Source: Streptomyces muensis
GTDB lineage: Bacteria > Actinomycetota > Actinomycetes > Streptomycetales > Streptomycetaceae
Length of the DNA stretch: 46,100 bases
Direction: 5' to 3'
Assembly: GCF_021474425.1 (NCBI RefSeq)
Contig: NZ_JAKEIP010000044.1
Span: 1-46,100, forward strand
The notes beneath the pieces are model-generated. The model made no database searches, was not told the DNA's origin, and saw only the letters and a list, made by a program, of their open reading frames with translations. The translations under genes were made by a program, and so were the position numbers. This document shows positions 1 to 9,505 of this stretch, one piece after another. Each line of letters opens with the position of its first letter. Within the stretch, counting starts at the first letter, position 1.

Positions 1-25
1 CCTCCCGCCCCTCCCAGCGGAGCGC

Positions 26-134
26 TCACGCGGAGCGTGACCGTTTCGCGGTCGGGTGGGTGGGGTCGGTACGATCGCGTAATGCGCGCGCTCCTGGTAT
101 GGCGCCGCTACCCACCTTCAGTCAGGAGAGACCG
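26..134 (+). promoter_or_regulatory. Leader and possible promoter of thrS
   Basis: Two small perfect hairpins stand upstream of thrS: TCACGC/GCGTGA at 26-40 and ACCG/CGGT at 40-52. A possible -10 hexamer TACGAT lies at 70-75, with no convincing -35. An AGGAGA Shine-Dalgarno sits at 124-129, just before the GTG at 135. I see no T-box-like tRNA-binding leader in the sequence available. The hairpins could also belong to the end of an upstream gene outside the window. Confidence 0.3.
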
Positions 135-2111
135 GTGTCAGACGTCCGTGTGATCATCCAACGCGATTCCGAGCGGGAAGAGCGCGTGGTGACGACGGGC
201 ACTACGGCCGCCGACCTCTTCGCCGGCGAGCGCTCGATCATCGCCGCGCGCGTGGGCGGCGAGCTCAGGGATCTGTCGTACGTGCTCGTCGACGGGGAAG
301 AAGTCGAGGGCGTCGAGATCTCCTCCGGGGACGGCCTCAACATCCTCCGCCACTCCACCGCGCATGTCATGGCGCAGGCCGTGCAGGAGCTCTTCCCCGA
401 GGCCAAGCTGGGTATCGGCCCGCCCGTCAAGGACGGCTTCTACTACGACTTCGACGTCGAGAAGCCGTTCACGCCCGAGGATCTCAAGGCCATCGAGAAG
501 AAGATGCAGGAGATCCAGAAGCGGGGGCAGAAGTTCGCCCGCCGCGTGGTCACCGACGAGGCCGCCCGCGAGGAGCTGGCCGACGAGCCCTACAAGCTGG
601 AGCTGATCGGCCTCAAGGGCGCCGCCTCCAGCGACGACGGCGCGGACGTCGAGGTCGGCGCCGGTGAGCTGACGATCTACGACAACCTGGACGCCAAGAG
701 CGGCGAGCTGTGCTGGAAGGACCTCTGCCGCGGTCCCCACCTGCCCACCACCCGCAACATCCCGGCGTTCAAGCTGATGCGCAACGCCGCCGCCTACTGG
801 CGTGGCAGCGAGAAGAACCCGATGCTCCAGCGCATCTACGGCACCGCCTGGCCGTCGAAGGACGAGCTGAAGGCGCACCTGGACTTCCTCGCCGAGGCCG
901 AGAAGCGCGACCACCGCAAGCTGGGCAACGAGCTCGACCTGTTCTCCATCCCGGAGCAGATCGGCTCCGGTCTCGCCGTCTTCCACCCCAAGGGCGGCAT
1001 CGTCCGCCGGGTCATGGAGGACTACTCGCGCCGCCGGCACGAGGAAGAGGGCTACGAGTTCGTCTACACGCCGCACGCCACGAAGGGGAAGCTCTTCGAG
1101 ACGTCCGGGCACCTGGACTGGTACGCCGAGGGCATGTACCCGCCCATGCAGCTCGACGAGGGCGTGGACTACTACCTCAAGCCCATGAACTGCCCGATGC
1201 ACAACCTGATCTTCGACGCGCGCGGGCGTTCCTACCGTGAACTGCCGCTGCGCCTCTTCGAGTTCGGGACCGTGTACCGGTACGAGAAGTCGGGCGTCGT
1301 GCACGGCCTGACCCGTGCCCGGGGCTTCACGCAGGACGACGCGCACATCTACTGCACGCGCGAGCAGATGTCGGAGGAGCTCGACAAGACGCTCACCTTC
1401 GTCCTCGGGCTGCTGCGTGACTACGGTCTGACCGACTTCTACCTGGAGCTGTCCACCAAGGACCCGGAGAAGTTCGTCGGCTCCGACGAGGTCTGGGAGG
1501 AGGCGACCGAGACACTGCGCCAGGTCGCCGAGAAGCAGGGGCTGCCGCTGGTCCCGGACCCGGGCGGCGCCGCCTTCTACGGGCCGAAGATCTCCGTCCA
1601 GGCCAGGGACGCCATCGGCCGGACCTGGCAGATGTCGACGATCCAGCTCGACTTCAACCTGCCGGAGCGCTTCGACCTGGAGTACACCTCCGCGGACGGC
1701 TCCAAGCAGCGTCCGGTCATGATCCACCGGGCTCTCTTCGGCTCGATCGAGCGGTTCTTCGCGGTGCTGCTGGAGCACTACGCGGGTGCCTTCCCGGCTT
1801 GGCTGGCCCCGGTCCAGGCGCTCGGCATCCCGATCGGCGACGGGCACGTGGACTACCTGGAGAAGTTCGCGGCGGCCGCGAAGAAGAAGGGCCTTCGGGT
1901 CGAGGTGGACTCCTCCTCGGACCGTATGCAGAAGAAGATCCGCAACGCCCAGAAGCAGAAGGTGCCCTTCATGGTCATCGCGGGCGACGAGGACATGGCC
2001 AACAACGCCGTCTCCTTCCGCTACCGCGACGGCTCGCAGGAGAACGGCATCCCCTTCGACGAGGCCATCGCGAAGATCGCGCAGGTCGTCGAGGAGCGGG
2101 CGCAGGTCTGA
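135..2111 (+). CDS. thrS: Threonine-tRNA ligase
   Basis: Threonyl-tRNA synthetase, which charges tRNA-Thr in the cytoplasm; class II enzyme of 658 residues, the usual length. The order is an N-terminal TGS-like domain (about 1-65), the second editing-type domain with [10 protein letters not shown] near residue 75, the class II catalytic core with the CPMHN zinc-ligand region and the motif 2 stretch [17 protein letters not shown], and a C-terminal anticodon-binding domain. The reading frame stays open to position 60, but I chose GTG 135 because AGGAGA lies just upstream and the product then begins [10 protein letters not shown], as in related proteins. It ends at a strong hairpin shared with the convergent K+ channel gene. 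The call is secure; only the start is inferred. Confidence 0.97.
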   Translation: MSDVRVIIQRDSEREERVVTTGTTAADLFAGERSIIAARVGGELRDLSYVLVDGEEVEGVEISSGDGLNILRHSTAHVMAQAVQELFPEAKLGIGPPVKDGFYYDFDVEKPFTPEDLKAIEKKMQEIQKRGQKFARRVVTDEAAREELADEPYKLELIGLKGAASSDDGADVEVGAGELTIYDNLDAKSGELCWKDLCRGPHLPTTRNIPAFKLMRNAAAYWRGSEKNPMLQRIYGTAWPSKDELKAHLDFLAEAEKRDHRKLGNELDLFSIPEQIGSGLAVFHPKGGIVRRVMEDYSRRRHEEEGYEFVYTPHATKGKLFETSGHLDWYAEGMYPPMQLDEGVDYYLKPMNCPMHNLIFDARGRSYRELPLRLFEFGTVYRYEKSGVVHGLTRARGFTQDDAHIYCTREQMSEELDKTLTFVLGLLRDYGLTDFYLELSTKDPEKFVGSDEVWEEATETLRQVAEKQGLPLVPDPGGAAFYGPKISVQARDAIGRTWQMSTIQLDFNLPERFDLEYTSADGSKQRPVMIHRALFGSIERFFAVLLEHYAGAFPAWLAPVQALGIPIGDGHVDYLEKFAAAAKKKGLRVEVDSSSDRMQKKIRNAQKQKVPFMVIAGDEDMANNAVSFRYRDGSQENGIPFDEAIAKIAQVVEERAQV

Positions 2112-2133
2112 TCCGGCCCCGTGTGCGCGTCGG

Positions 2134-2168
2134 AGGCCCTCGGGGAGTTCAGTCCCCCGGGGGCCTTT
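2134..2168. terminator. Terminator between thrS and the K+ channel gene
   Basis: A 12-bp stem with one U-G wobble (2134-2145 with 2155-2166) and a 9-nt loop, followed by TTT. It lies 22 nt after the thrS stop and overlaps the 3' end of the convergent channel gene, so it can serve thrS and perhaps both directions. Confidence 0.7.
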
Positions 2169-2808
2169 CGTCGTCCTCGTGGGAGAAGACGTGCAGCAGC
2201 CACGAGGCGAAGGTGCCGGTGACGGCCCCGAGCAGGCCCAGCCCGACGGCCATGATCCCCACCGCGATCAGCCGCCCCCGGAACGTGACGGGGGTGAAGT
2301 CGCCGTAGCCGACCGTGGCGAGCGTCGAGCACGTCCACCACACGGCGTCCCCGAAGGACCGCAGGGTCGCGCCCGGCGCGCCGCGCTCCTGGTGGTAGAC
2401 CGAGAGGGCCCCGGTGAAGCCGAGCAGCACGGTGGACAGACCGGCGTAGACGATCACGCGCGCGTGCACGGTGAGCCAGGGCCGTCCGTGCCGGCGCCGG
2501 ACGGCGTCGTACGCCTTCACGATCTGCAGCGGCCGCAGCAGCGGCAGGAACAGCACCACCGTGTCCAGCGGATGCCGGTGTACGAAGCTCCAGCGCTGTC
2601 CGCTGAGCAGCCAGCGCACGGCGTAGTCGGCACCGAACAGCGCCCAGGCGGCGAAGGTCAGCGCGAGGCAGAGGTCGAGCACGGCGTCCGTGAGATGACC
2701 ATGGCCCAGGACACGGACCGCGTACGAGGTGAGGAAGACAAACGACGCCACGGCGAGAGGGATCTCGGTGTGCCGCTGCCAGCGTGCCAAGCGGTTGTCG
2801 TCGTCCAC
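2149..2808 (-). CDS. Potassium channel family protein
   Basis: Ion channel of the voltage-gated-like K+ channel superfamily, 219 residues, in the cytoplasmic membrane. The selectivity filter TVGYGD is intact at residues 165-170, between a pore helix (about 153-164) and a last membrane helix (about 178-206). Further hydrophobic segments at about 16-34, 41-66, 80-97 and 117-138 suggest a six-helix fold. A basic stretch around residues 92-109 may stand for S4, but it lacks a clean every-third-residue Arg pattern, so voltage sensing is uncertain. The frame is open much further upstream into the HIT gene; GTG 2808 was chosen because it leaves a 78-nt divergent spacer and the protein then begins just before the first helix. 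What it does in the cell cannot be read from the sequence. Confidence 0.85.
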   Translation of the reverse strand: MDDDNRLARWQRHTEIPLAVASFVFLTSYAVRVLGHGHLTDAVLDLCLALTFAAWALFGADYAVRWLLSGQRWSFVHRHPLDTVVLFLPLLRPLQIVKAYDAVRRRHGRPWLTVHARVIVYAGLSTVLLGFTGALSVYHQERGAPGATLRSFGDAVWWTCSTLATVGYGDFTPVTFRGRLIAVGIMAVGLGLLGAVTGTFASWLLHVFSHEDDERPPGD

Positions 2809-2874
2809 CGGCCAAGCTTGGCTCGGGCCGACCGGGTGCGAGCCCCGGCGACACGCCGCGAACGGACGAAGCCA

Positions 2875-2880
2875 TATGCT
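2875..2880 (+). promoter_or_regulatory. Possible -10 element for a leaderless HIT mRNA
   Basis: TATGCT fits the TAnnnT pattern and ends 6 nt before ATG 2887, so transcription would begin at or next to the start codon. There is no Shine-Dalgarno before this ATG. No good -35 is visible. Confidence 0.4.
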
Positions 2881-2886
2881 GCACGC

Positions 2887-3435
2887 ATGACGAGTGAGCC
2901 GGAGCAGCAGTGGGGAGTGGGGATCCAGGACGCGTTCCAGCGTCTGTGGACGCCCCATCGGATGGCGTACATCCAGGGTGAGAACAAGCCGACCGGTCCC
3001 GGCGCGGACGACGGCTGCCCCTTCTGCTCGATCCCGGCCAAGTCCGACGAGGACGGGCTGGTCGTCAAGCGCGGCGAGCAGGTGTACGCGGTGCTCAACC
3101 TCTACCCGTACAACGGCGGCCACCTGATGGTCGTGCCCTACCGTCATGTCGCCGACTACACCGACCTGACCGAACCGGAGACCGTCGAGCTCGCCGCCCT
3201 GACCAAGCAGGCGATGACGGCCCTGCGCACCGCCTCCGGCGCCCACGGCTTCAACATCGGCATGAACCAGGGCACGGTCGCCGGCGCCGGCATCGCCGCC
3301 CACCTCCACCAGCACATCGTCCCGCGCTGGGGTGGCGACACGAACTTCATGCCGGTGGTCGGCCACACCCGGGTGCTGCCGCAGCTGCTGGCGGACACCC
3401 GGAAGATGCTGGCGGAAGCCTGGCCTGCGGCTTGA
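2887..3435 (+). CDS. HIT-family nucleotide phosphorylase/hydrolase
   Basis: Histidine-triad protein of 182 residues. The triad HxHxH (H139-L-H141-Q-H143) is intact and a CPFC pair at residues 44-47 fits a metal site seen in some HIT enzymes. In mycobacteria the gene in the same place (thrS, HIT, pgsA, acyltransferase, pimA) is Rv2613c, reported as a diadenosine tetraphosphate phosphorylase; I infer the same activity here from synteny and motif. A role in removing Ap4A made by aminoacyl-tRNA synthetases would suit its position beside thrS. ATG 2887 has no Shine-Dalgarno and may be read from a leaderless mRNA. A dispersed repeat with a terminator-like hairpin follows the gene. Confidence 0.9.
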   Translation: MTSEPEQQWGVGIQDAFQRLWTPHRMAYIQGENKPTGPGADDGCPFCSIPAKSDEDGLVVKRGEQVYAVLNLYPYNGGHLMVVPYRHVADYTDLTEPETVELAALTKQAMTALRTASGAHGFNIGMNQGTVAGAGIAAHLHQHIVPRWGGDTNFMPVVGHTRVLPQLLADTRKMLAEAWPAA

Positions 3436-3460
3436 CATCTTGGCCGCCGGTGGCATCCAT

Positions 3461-3536
3461 CAGCCCGTCCGGCGTTTGAGGACGGGGCCCGCCAGGGCCG
3501 AAAGGGGGGTCTGGGGGCGCAGCCCCCAGGGACGGT
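3461..3536. repeat. Dispersed Streptomyces intergenic repeat, family A, copy 1
   Basis: About 76 bp beginning CAGCCCGTCCGGCGTTTGAG and ending in a perfect stem-loop, CTGGGGG (3511-3517) with CCCCCAG (3523-3529). A second copy lies at 10679-10756. Both follow directly on the 3' end of a plus-strand gene (the HIT gene and pimA), so they probably act as terminators. I recognise the type from Streptomyces genomes in general. Confidence 0.8.
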
Positions 3537-3572
3537 CACCCAGCCCCCCTCACCCGGCCAACCGCCGGAGGC

Positions 3573-5234
3573 CTACGCGTCGTATACGTCTGCCTTCCTG
3601 GGCGACGGATCCTGCACAGCCGTACTCAAGAACGCCGACCGTGTACCGAACTTCTCCGTGTCCACGCCGTTCTCCGCAAGCACCTTGATCGCCGAGGCGT
3701 GCACCACCCGCAGCACCGGCGTGGCCGCGCGCAGTGCGTCGTCGGCCATGAACCGGTGCCGCCACGGCTGATCCGCCCACGCGTGCCGCAGCCCGAACGG
3801 CTCGGGCAGTCCTATGGTCCCGCCGAGCCAGTTCAGCAGCGGCGGGTACCAGGAGATCGGGGCGCGGACCGCCAGCCGTACCACCTCGTCGGTGTTGACC
3901 AGCGGAAGCTTCACCTTGCGGGTCTCCCACGGCTTGAACGACTTGGTGACCTCCTTGGTCGGGGCCTCCGGCTTCTCCTGGAAGAGCCCGTTCACGGGGC
4001 CGAGGGCGTGCCCGGTCACCTCGATGCGCAGCGTCTCGTGCAGCACGGTCACCGTGATCAGCATGGTGATGATCAACTGGCCGTCCCACAGCGTCCACTG
4101 GACGCCCAGGTAGTGCCGGTCGCCGCTGCCGAACTGCTGCTTGTTGCAGATGTCCTGTATGGCGTGCGACTTGACCTGGTACGCCTCGACGTCCGTGCCC
4201 TCCGGGCGGGAGACGGCCTTGGCGCCCTCGGCGATCGGGGTGACGACCCAGTGCCGTATCGAGGGCTTGGGGAAACCGCCGGTGTTCAGCGGGCCGCGCT
4301 CCAGCATGCGCAGCTGGTCGTGGATCGCGCGGATCACGTCCCAGCTGCGGAACGGATGGATCTCCCGGGTGGGGTCGGCGGGCACCAGGTCCTCCGCCAG
4401 CTGCCAGCTGCCCCACCGCGTGCCCATGCCGAGTATCCCCTTGGGGCCGGCGTAGAACACTGAGTTGGACTGCTGCTCGGCGCTCAACTTGGCCAGGGAC
4501 TGGCGCAGTTGCTCGGCCTGGGTCTCGGTGGGGCTGGTCGGCACCGCCTCCGGCACCTTCGCGCCGACGCTGCTGCCGGCCAGCAGGCTGTCCCAGCGCT
4601 CCCGCAGGTCCCGCGCCGTGCGCTCGCAGACCTGCTTGGCCCAGAACCAGCCGACCACGGGCATGAGGACCGAGGCCCGCGCATACCAGCCCCAGAAGCC
4701 GGTGAACGGCATACGCAGCAGGAACAGCACGGCGAGCGCGCCCGCCGCGACGAGCAGCACGGAGGCGAGGGCGCCGCCGCGCTTCTCGTCGCGCTTGACG
4801 ATGGTGGAGCGCAGCGTGAAGACCAGCAGCCAGACCAGCAGCCCGGGCAGGAACAGCACACCGCAGACCACCATGATGGCGCTCAGCATCCGGTCGCGGG
4901 CCTTGCGGATGTTGTTCGCGGCCAGACAGTGCTCGACGACGACCTGCGGCTCGGCGCCGAAGGACTGGATCAGGGGTTTGCGGCCGCTGCCGAGCATGCG
5001 GTCGACCACGGCCCGGGAGAACGCCTCACCCAGGTTGGGCCGGAAGATCTTCGCCCAGCTGCGGCCCGCCTTGACGTCGGTCTGGTGCCATTCGTTGTCG
5101 GCCTTCTTGATGTCCTCGAACGCATTGTCCCGGTAGGCCGCCGAGGCCAGCGCGAACGTCGCCGTCTGATCCCCTCCGGCCGTGCGCGGTACCTGCGGAC
5201 CGAAGATGTCCGCGTAACCGCTCTCAACGGTCAT
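3573..5234 (-). CDS. Membrane protein of unknown function
   Basis: A 553-residue protein that I cannot assign to a family. Residues 1-115 look soluble. Three hydrophobic segments follow at about 118-142, 154-173 and 177-197, then about 350 residues that look soluble and carry a charged stretch around 205-255. No catalytic motif is visible. The frame is open 60 nt further upstream; ATG 5234 was chosen because a purine-rich GGGGGCGGGA lies just before it and the product then starts MTVESGYADI. The gene is in the same orientation as the EF-G-like gene behind it. Together the two fill the space between the HIT gene and pgsA, which are neighbours in mycobacteria. Confidence 0.75.
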   Translation of the reverse strand: MTVESGYADIFGPQVPRTAGGDQTATFALASAAYRDNAFEDIKKADNEWHQTDVKAGRSWAKIFRPNLGEAFSRAVVDRMLGSGRKPLIQSFGAEPQVVVEHCLAANNIRKARDRMLSAIMVVCGVLFLPGLLVWLLVFTLRSTIVKRDEKRGGALASVLLVAAGALAVLFLLRMPFTGFWGWYARASVLMPVVGWFWAKQVCERTARDLRERWDSLLAGSSVGAKVPEAVPTSPTETQAEQLRQSLAKLSAEQQSNSVFYAGPKGILGMGTRWGSWQLAEDLVPADPTREIHPFRSWDVIRAIHDQLRMLERGPLNTGGFPKPSIRHWVVTPIAEGAKAVSRPEGTDVEAYQVKSHAIQDICNKQQFGSGDRHYLGVQWTLWDGQLIITMLITVTVLHETLRIEVTGHALGPVNGLFQEKPEAPTKEVTKSFKPWETRKVKLPLVNTDEVVRLAVRAPISWYPPLLNWLGGTIGLPEPFGLRHAWADQPWRHRFMADDALRAATPVLRVVHASAIKVLAENGVDTEKFGTRSAFLSTAVQDPSPRKADVYDA

Positions 5235-5337
5235 TCCCGCCCCCGATCGCCGCACTGTCGCTTCTGCGGCCTTCCCGACTTCCGTGCTGCGCACACCTGT
5301 TGATCAATGATGAGCGTATCCCCCGCCACTGACAATC

Positions 5338-5367
5338 GTCGGCGGACGGCCGAAGCCGCCCGCCGAC
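5338..5367. terminator. Hairpin after the EF-G-like gene
   Basis: An inverted repeat (5338-5349 with 5356-5367) with one A-C mismatch, in the 200-nt spacer between the EF-G-like stop and the start of the membrane protein gene. On the minus strand it could terminate the EF-G-like transcript. There is no T-run, and it could equally be part of the next gene's leader. Nearby, GGTGGCGCC is repeated directly at about 5399-5430. Confidence 0.4.
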
Positions 5368-5436
5368 GCGGAGGGGAGCGTTCCGCAAGGGTCATGCGGT
5401 GGCGCCTCGGGGCCACTTGGTGGCGCCCGGCGCCAA

Positions 5437-7635
5437 CTACGAGGCTTCGCGCGCCTCTTCACGAATCCTTTCCGCGATCTGCGCCGGCATCGGTTCGTGC
5501 CGGGCGTACGAACGGTTGAAGCGTGCGGTGCCGTGCGACAGCGACCGCAGGTCGACGGCGTACCGCCCGATCTCGATCTCGGGCACCTCGGCCTTGATGA
5601 GGGTGCGGCCACCGCTGGTCTGCTCGGTGCCGAGGACGCGGCCGCGCCGCCCGGACAGGTCGCTCATCACGGCGCCCACGTAGTCGTCGCCGACGAGGAC
5701 GGACACCTCGGCCACCGGCTCCAGCAGATGGATCTTCGTGTCGGCCGCCGCCTCACGCAGCGCGAGCGCGCCGGCCGTCTGGAACGCGGCGTCGGAGGAG
5801 TCCACCGAGTGCGCCTTGCCGTCGCGCAGCGTGACCCGGATGTCGACCAGCGGATGGCCGGCCGCGACGCCCTTGGCCGCCTGGGCCCTGACACCCTTCT
5901 CCACCGACGGGATGAACTGCCGCGGCACCGCGCCGCCGACGACCTTGTCCACGAACTCGATGCCCGAACCGCCCGGCAGCGGCTCCACCTCGATCTCGCA
6001 GATCGCGTACTGCCCGTGGCCGCCGGACTGCTTCACATGCCGGCCGCGGCCCGCCGACTTGTTCGCGAACGTCTCCCGCAGGGAGACCTTGTGCGGCACG
6101 ACGTCGACCTGGACGCCGTAGCGGCTGCGCAGCCGTTCGAGGGCGACGTCCGCGTGCGCCTCGCCCAGGCACCACAGCACCACCTGGTGGGTGGCCTGGT
6201 TCTGTTCCAGCCGCATCGTCGGGTCCTCGGCGACCAGCCGGGACAGGCCCTGCGACAGCTTGTCCTCGTCGGCCTTGCTGTGCGCCTGGATGGCGAGCGG
6301 CAGCAGCGGGTCGGGCATCTGCCAGGGCTCCATCAGCAGCGGGTCGTCCTTGGCGGACAGCGTGTCCCCGGTCTCCGCGCGGCTCAGCTTCGCCACGCAC
6401 GCGAGGTCACCGGCGATGCAGTGGCTGAGCGTGCGCTGCTGTTTGCCGAAGGGGGCGGAGAGGGCGCCGACGCGCTCGTCGACGTCGTGGTCCTCGTGCC
6501 CACGGTCCTCCAGGCCGTGCCCCGACACATGCACTGTCTCGTCGGGGCGCAGGGTGCCGGAGAAGACGCGGACCAGCGAGACCCGGCCGACGTACGGGTC
6601 GGACGCGGTCTTCACGACCTCCGCGACCAGCGGCCCGTCCGGGTCGCACAGCTTCAGCTCGCGTGCCTTGCCGTCGACCGTGGTGACCGAGGGCGCCGCG
6701 CGCTCCAGCGGCGTCGGGAAGCCACGCGTGATCAGCTCCAGCAGCTCGACCGTGCCGAGCCCCTGCCGGGCCCCGTCGGTCGCGGGGGCGGCGGCCAGGA
6801 CGGGGTGGAAGACACCTCGCGCGACGGCCCGCTCCAGATCCTCGATCAGTGTCTTGACGTCGACCTGCTCGCCGCCGAGATACCGGTCCATCAGGGTCTC
6901 GTCCTCCGACTCGGAGATGATCCCCTCGATCAGCCGGTTGCGGGCCTCCTCGATCCGCGGCAGCTGCTCCTCGCCCGGATCGGACTCCTTGCGCTCGCCG
7001 GAGGCGTAGTCGAACAGCTGCTGCGACAGCAGTCCGATCAGCCCGGTCACCGGCGCGTGCCCGTCCGGTCCCTGCGCACCGTGCAGCGGCAGATACAGCG
7101 GGAGCACGGCGTCGGGATCGTCCCCGCCGAACGCCTCCGCGCAGATCCGGGTCATCTCCTCGTAGTCGGCCCGCGCGGACTCCAGATGCGTGACGACGAT
7201 CGCGCGCGGCATGCCGACGGCCGCGCACTCCTCCCACACCATGCGGGTCGAGCCGTCCACGCCGTCCGAGGCCGAGACGACGAAGAGGGCCGCGTCCGCC
7301 GCTCGCAGACCGGCCCTGAGTTCCCCGACGAAGTCGGCGTATCCGGGGGTGTCCAGAAGGTTGACCTTGATGCCGTCCCATTCGACCGGCACCAGGGAGA
7401 GCTGCACCGAGCGTTGCTGCCGGTGCTCGATCTCGTCGTAGTCCGAGACGGTGCCGCCGTCCTCCACACGGCCCGCCCGGTTCACCGCTCCCGCGGTCAG
7501 CGCGAGAGCTTCCACCAAGGTGGTCTTGCCCGATCCGGAGTGGCCGACCAGCACCACATTCCGTACGGACGCGGGGTGGTCGGCCGCTGTAGCCCTGCCG
7601 GCGGCTCCGGGGTGTGCGTTCGCCTTGTCGCCCAT
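5437..7635 (-). CDS. Elongation factor G-like GTPase (EF-G2 type)
   Basis: A 732-residue translational GTPase of the EF-G fold. It has a P-loop GHSGSGKTTL at residues 31-40 (ordinary EF-G has GHVDHGKTT), a DTPGYADF switch II, and domain II to V sequence to the end. The G4 position, normally NKxD, reads VTHLESARADY, so the guanine-specificity motif is altered. This pattern is typical of the EF-G2 paralogues of actinobacteria, whose cellular role is not settled; it is not the housekeeping fusA, which normally sits with rpsL-rpsG-tuf. ATG 7635 was chosen for the GGGAGG Shine-Dalgarno upstream; the frame stays open another 150 nt. It is divergent from pgsA. Confidence 0.88.
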   Translation of the reverse strand: MGDKANAHPGAAGRATAADHPASVRNVVLVGHSGSGKTTLVEALALTAGAVNRAGRVEDGGTVSDYDEIEHRQQRSVQLSLVPVEWDGIKVNLLDTPGYADFVGELRAGLRAADAALFVVSASDGVDGSTRMVWEECAAVGMPRAIVVTHLESARADYEEMTRICAEAFGGDDPDAVLPLYLPLHGAQGPDGHAPVTGLIGLLSQQLFDYASGERKESDPGEEQLPRIEEARNRLIEGIISESEDETLMDRYLGGEQVDVKTLIEDLERAVARGVFHPVLAAAPATDGARQGLGTVELLELITRGFPTPLERAAPSVTTVDGKARELKLCDPDGPLVAEVVKTASDPYVGRVSLVRVFSGTLRPDETVHVSGHGLEDRGHEDHDVDERVGALSAPFGKQQRTLSHCIAGDLACVAKLSRAETGDTLSAKDDPLLMEPWQMPDPLLPLAIQAHSKADEDKLSQGLSRLVAEDPTMRLEQNQATHQVVLWCLGEAHADVALERLRSRYGVQVDVVPHKVSLRETFANKSAGRGRHVKQSGGHGQYAICEIEVEPLPGGSGIEFVDKVVGGAVPRQFIPSVEKGVRAQAAKGVAAGHPLVDIRVTLRDGKAHSVDSSDAAFQTAGALALREAAADTKIHLLEPVAEVSVLVGDDYVGAVMSDLSGRRGRVLGTEQTSGGRTLIKAEVPEIEIGRYAVDLRSLSHGTARFNRSYARHEPMPAQIAERIREEAREAS

Positions 7636-7910
7636 GATCCTGCCTCCCGTGCACGGTGAGGTCACTGTGGGCGCGGACATACGGATCCGCGTGCGATGGC
7701 GGCTCCGTTGACGCCCGCGGTCCTTCGAGCTTTCCACTCCCGTCACGGTGCGTCCATACGGCGGACGTGATCGCGCCGCCCGCACCCCGTGGACCGGCCC
7801 GCTCAGGCCGTGTACGAGTGCCCGACGGCCGCCCGCACGCGCGCGTGGCTACGATGGGCCAGCCGGTGGCCAGCAGGGGCCGCACGGCCACACCGACCCT
7901 CGGGAAGGCC
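7636..7910. promoter_or_regulatory. Divergent promoter region of the EF-G-like gene and pgsA
   Basis: A 275-nt spacer between divergent starts. A possible pgsA -10 is TACGAT at 7850-7855, with no clear -35. I see no operator-like palindrome or small gene in it. Confidence 0.35.
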
Positions 7911-8600
7911 ATGCTGAACAAGTACGCGCGTGCATTCTTCACGCGTGTCCTCACACCGTTCGCCGCGTTTCTGATCCGGCGGGGCGTCAGCCCCGACACG
8001 GTCACGCTCATCGGCACGGCCGGTGTGGTCGCGGGCGCGCTGGTCTTCTACCCCATGGGCGAGTTCTTCTGGGGCACGGTCGTGATCACGCTCTTCGTGT
8101 TCTCCGACCTCGTCGACGGCAACATGGCCCGCCAGCTCGGCCGCTCCAGCCGCTGGGGCGCCTTCCTGGACTCCACGCTGGACCGGGTCGCCGACGGCGC
8201 CATCTTCGGCGGCTTCATCCTCTGGTACGCCGGTGGCGGCGACGACCTCGTCCTGTGCGCCGTCTCGATCTTCTGCCTGGCCAGCGGCCAGGTGGTGTCG
8301 TACACCAAGGCGCGCGGCGAGTCGATCGGTCTGCCGGTCGCGGTCAACGGCCTCGTCGAGCGCGCCGAGCGCCTGGTGATCTCGCTGGTCGCGGCCGGGT
8401 TCGCGGGCCTGCACAAGTTCGGGGTACCCGGCATCCAGTACCTGCTGCCCGTCGCCCTGTGGATCGTCGCCGTCGGCAGCCTCGTCACGCTCATCCAGCG
8501 GGTCGTCACGGTCCGCCGCGAGTCCGCCGAGGCGGAGGCCGCGGCAGCCGGGCAGGACAAGCCGCAGAACGCCTCTCAAGGGAGCGAGGCCGCCAAGTGA
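7911..8600 (+). CDS. pgsA: Phosphatidylinositol phosphate synthase (CDP-alcohol phosphatidyltransferase)
   Basis: Integral membrane enzyme of 229 residues that joins CDP-diacylglycerol to an alcohol. The full CDP-alcohol phosphotransferase signature is visible: D66, D69-G70, A73-R74, G83, D87 and D91. Several hydrophobic helices fill the rest, and the C-terminus is a charged, Ala/Glu-rich tail. Because it overlaps a PatA-like acyltransferase gene and a PimA-like mannosyltransferase gene, the substrate is inferred to be inositol phosphate, giving phosphatidylinositol phosphate, as for its mycobacterial counterpart. ATG 7911 has GGGAAGG upstream. It overlaps the next gene by 4 nt (GTGA), so translation is probably coupled. 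Confidence 0.92.
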   Translation: MLNKYARAFFTRVLTPFAAFLIRRGVSPDTVTLIGTAGVVAGALVFYPMGEFFWGTVVITLFVFSDLVDGNMARQLGRSSRWGAFLDSTLDRVADGAIFGGFILWYAGGGDDLVLCAVSIFCLASGQVVSYTKARGESIGLPVAVNGLVERAERLVISLVAAGFAGLHKFGVPGIQYLLPVALWIVAVGSLVTLIQRVVTVRRESAEAEAAAAGQDKPQNASQGSEAAK

Positions 8601-9505
8601 GCGCCCAGGACCGCCTCACGGACGCGCTGTACGGCCTCGGCTGGGGCACCGTCAAGAAGCTCCCCGAGCCGGTCGCCGTACGGCTCGGCCGCACCATCGC
8701 CGACCTCGCCTGGAAGCAGCGCGGCAAGGGCGTGCAGCGGCTGGAGAGCAACTACGCGCGCGTGGTGCCGGACGCGAGCCCTCAGCGCCTCGCCGAGCTC
8801 TCGCGCGCGGGCATGCGCTCGTACCTGCGCTACTGGATGGAGTCCTTCCGGCTGCCCGCCTGGAGCGCCGAGCGCGTCAAGGGCGGCTTCGACCCCAAGG
8901 ACGTCCACCACCTGACCGACGGGCTGGCCGCCGGGAACGGCGTGATACTCGCGCTGCCGCACCTGGCCAACTGGGACCTCGCGGGCGCCTGGGTCACCAC
9001 CAAACTGGAGACGCCCTTCACAACGGTCGCCGAACGCCTCAAGCCCGAGACGCTCTACGACCGCTTCGTCGCCTACCGCGAGGGCCTCGGCATGGAGGTC
9101 CTGCCGCACAGCGGCGGCACCGCCTTCGGCACCCTGGCCCGCAGACTGCGCGACGGCGGCCTGGTCTGCCTGGTCTCCGACCGCGACCTGTCCGCGTCCG
9201 GCGTCGAGGTCGAGTTCTTCGGCGACAAGGCCCGGATGCCGGCCGGCCCGGCGCTGCTGGCCCAGCAGACCGGGGCGCTCCTGCTGCCGGTCACGCTCTG
9301 GTACGACGACTCACCCGTGATGCAGGGCCGCGTCCACCCCCCGATCGAGGTACCGGAGTCAGGCACCCGGGCCGAGAAGACGTCTGTGATGACACAGGCG
9401 CTGGCCGACGCCTTCGCCACCGGCATCGCCGAACATCCGGAGGACTGGCACATGCTCCAGCGCTTGTGGCTCGCCGACCTGGACCCCTCGAAGGGACCCT
9501 CGTGA
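8597..9505 (+). CDS. patA: Phosphatidylinositol mannoside acyltransferase
   Basis: A 302-residue member of the lysophospholipid/lauroyl acyltransferase family. The catalytic HX4D motif is HLANWD at residues 122-127. In mycobacteria the enzyme at this place acylates the 2-mannose of PIM with palmitate; that activity is inferred here from family and order. GTG 8597 overlaps the pgsA stop and the gene's own stop overlaps the pimA start, both as GTGA, so the three genes form a tightly coupled operon. Confidence 0.92.
   Translation: MSAQDRLTDALYGLGWGTVKKLPEPVAVRLGRTIADLAWKQRGKGVQRLESNYARVVPDASPQRLAELSRAGMRSYLRYWMESFRLPAWSAERVKGGFDPKDVHHLTDGLAAGNGVILALPHLANWDLAGAWVTTKLETPFTTVAERLKPETLYDRFVAYREGLGMEVLPHSGGTAFGTLARRLRDGGLVCLVSDRDLSASGVEVEFFGDKARMPAGPALLAQQTGALLLPVTLWYDDSPVMQGRVHPPIEVPESGTRAEKTSVMTQALADAFATGIAEHPEDWHMLQRLWLADLDPSKGPS

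Noticed and set aside
1..134. T-box leader for thrS
   Set aside because: Only two short hairpins are present; no T-box sequence or specifier structure is seen in the 134 nt available.
138..1847. 569-residue open frame opposite thrS
   Set aside because: Shadow of a GC-rich gene: composition is Val/Arg/Gly/Leu-rich without domains, and thrS on the other strand is certain.
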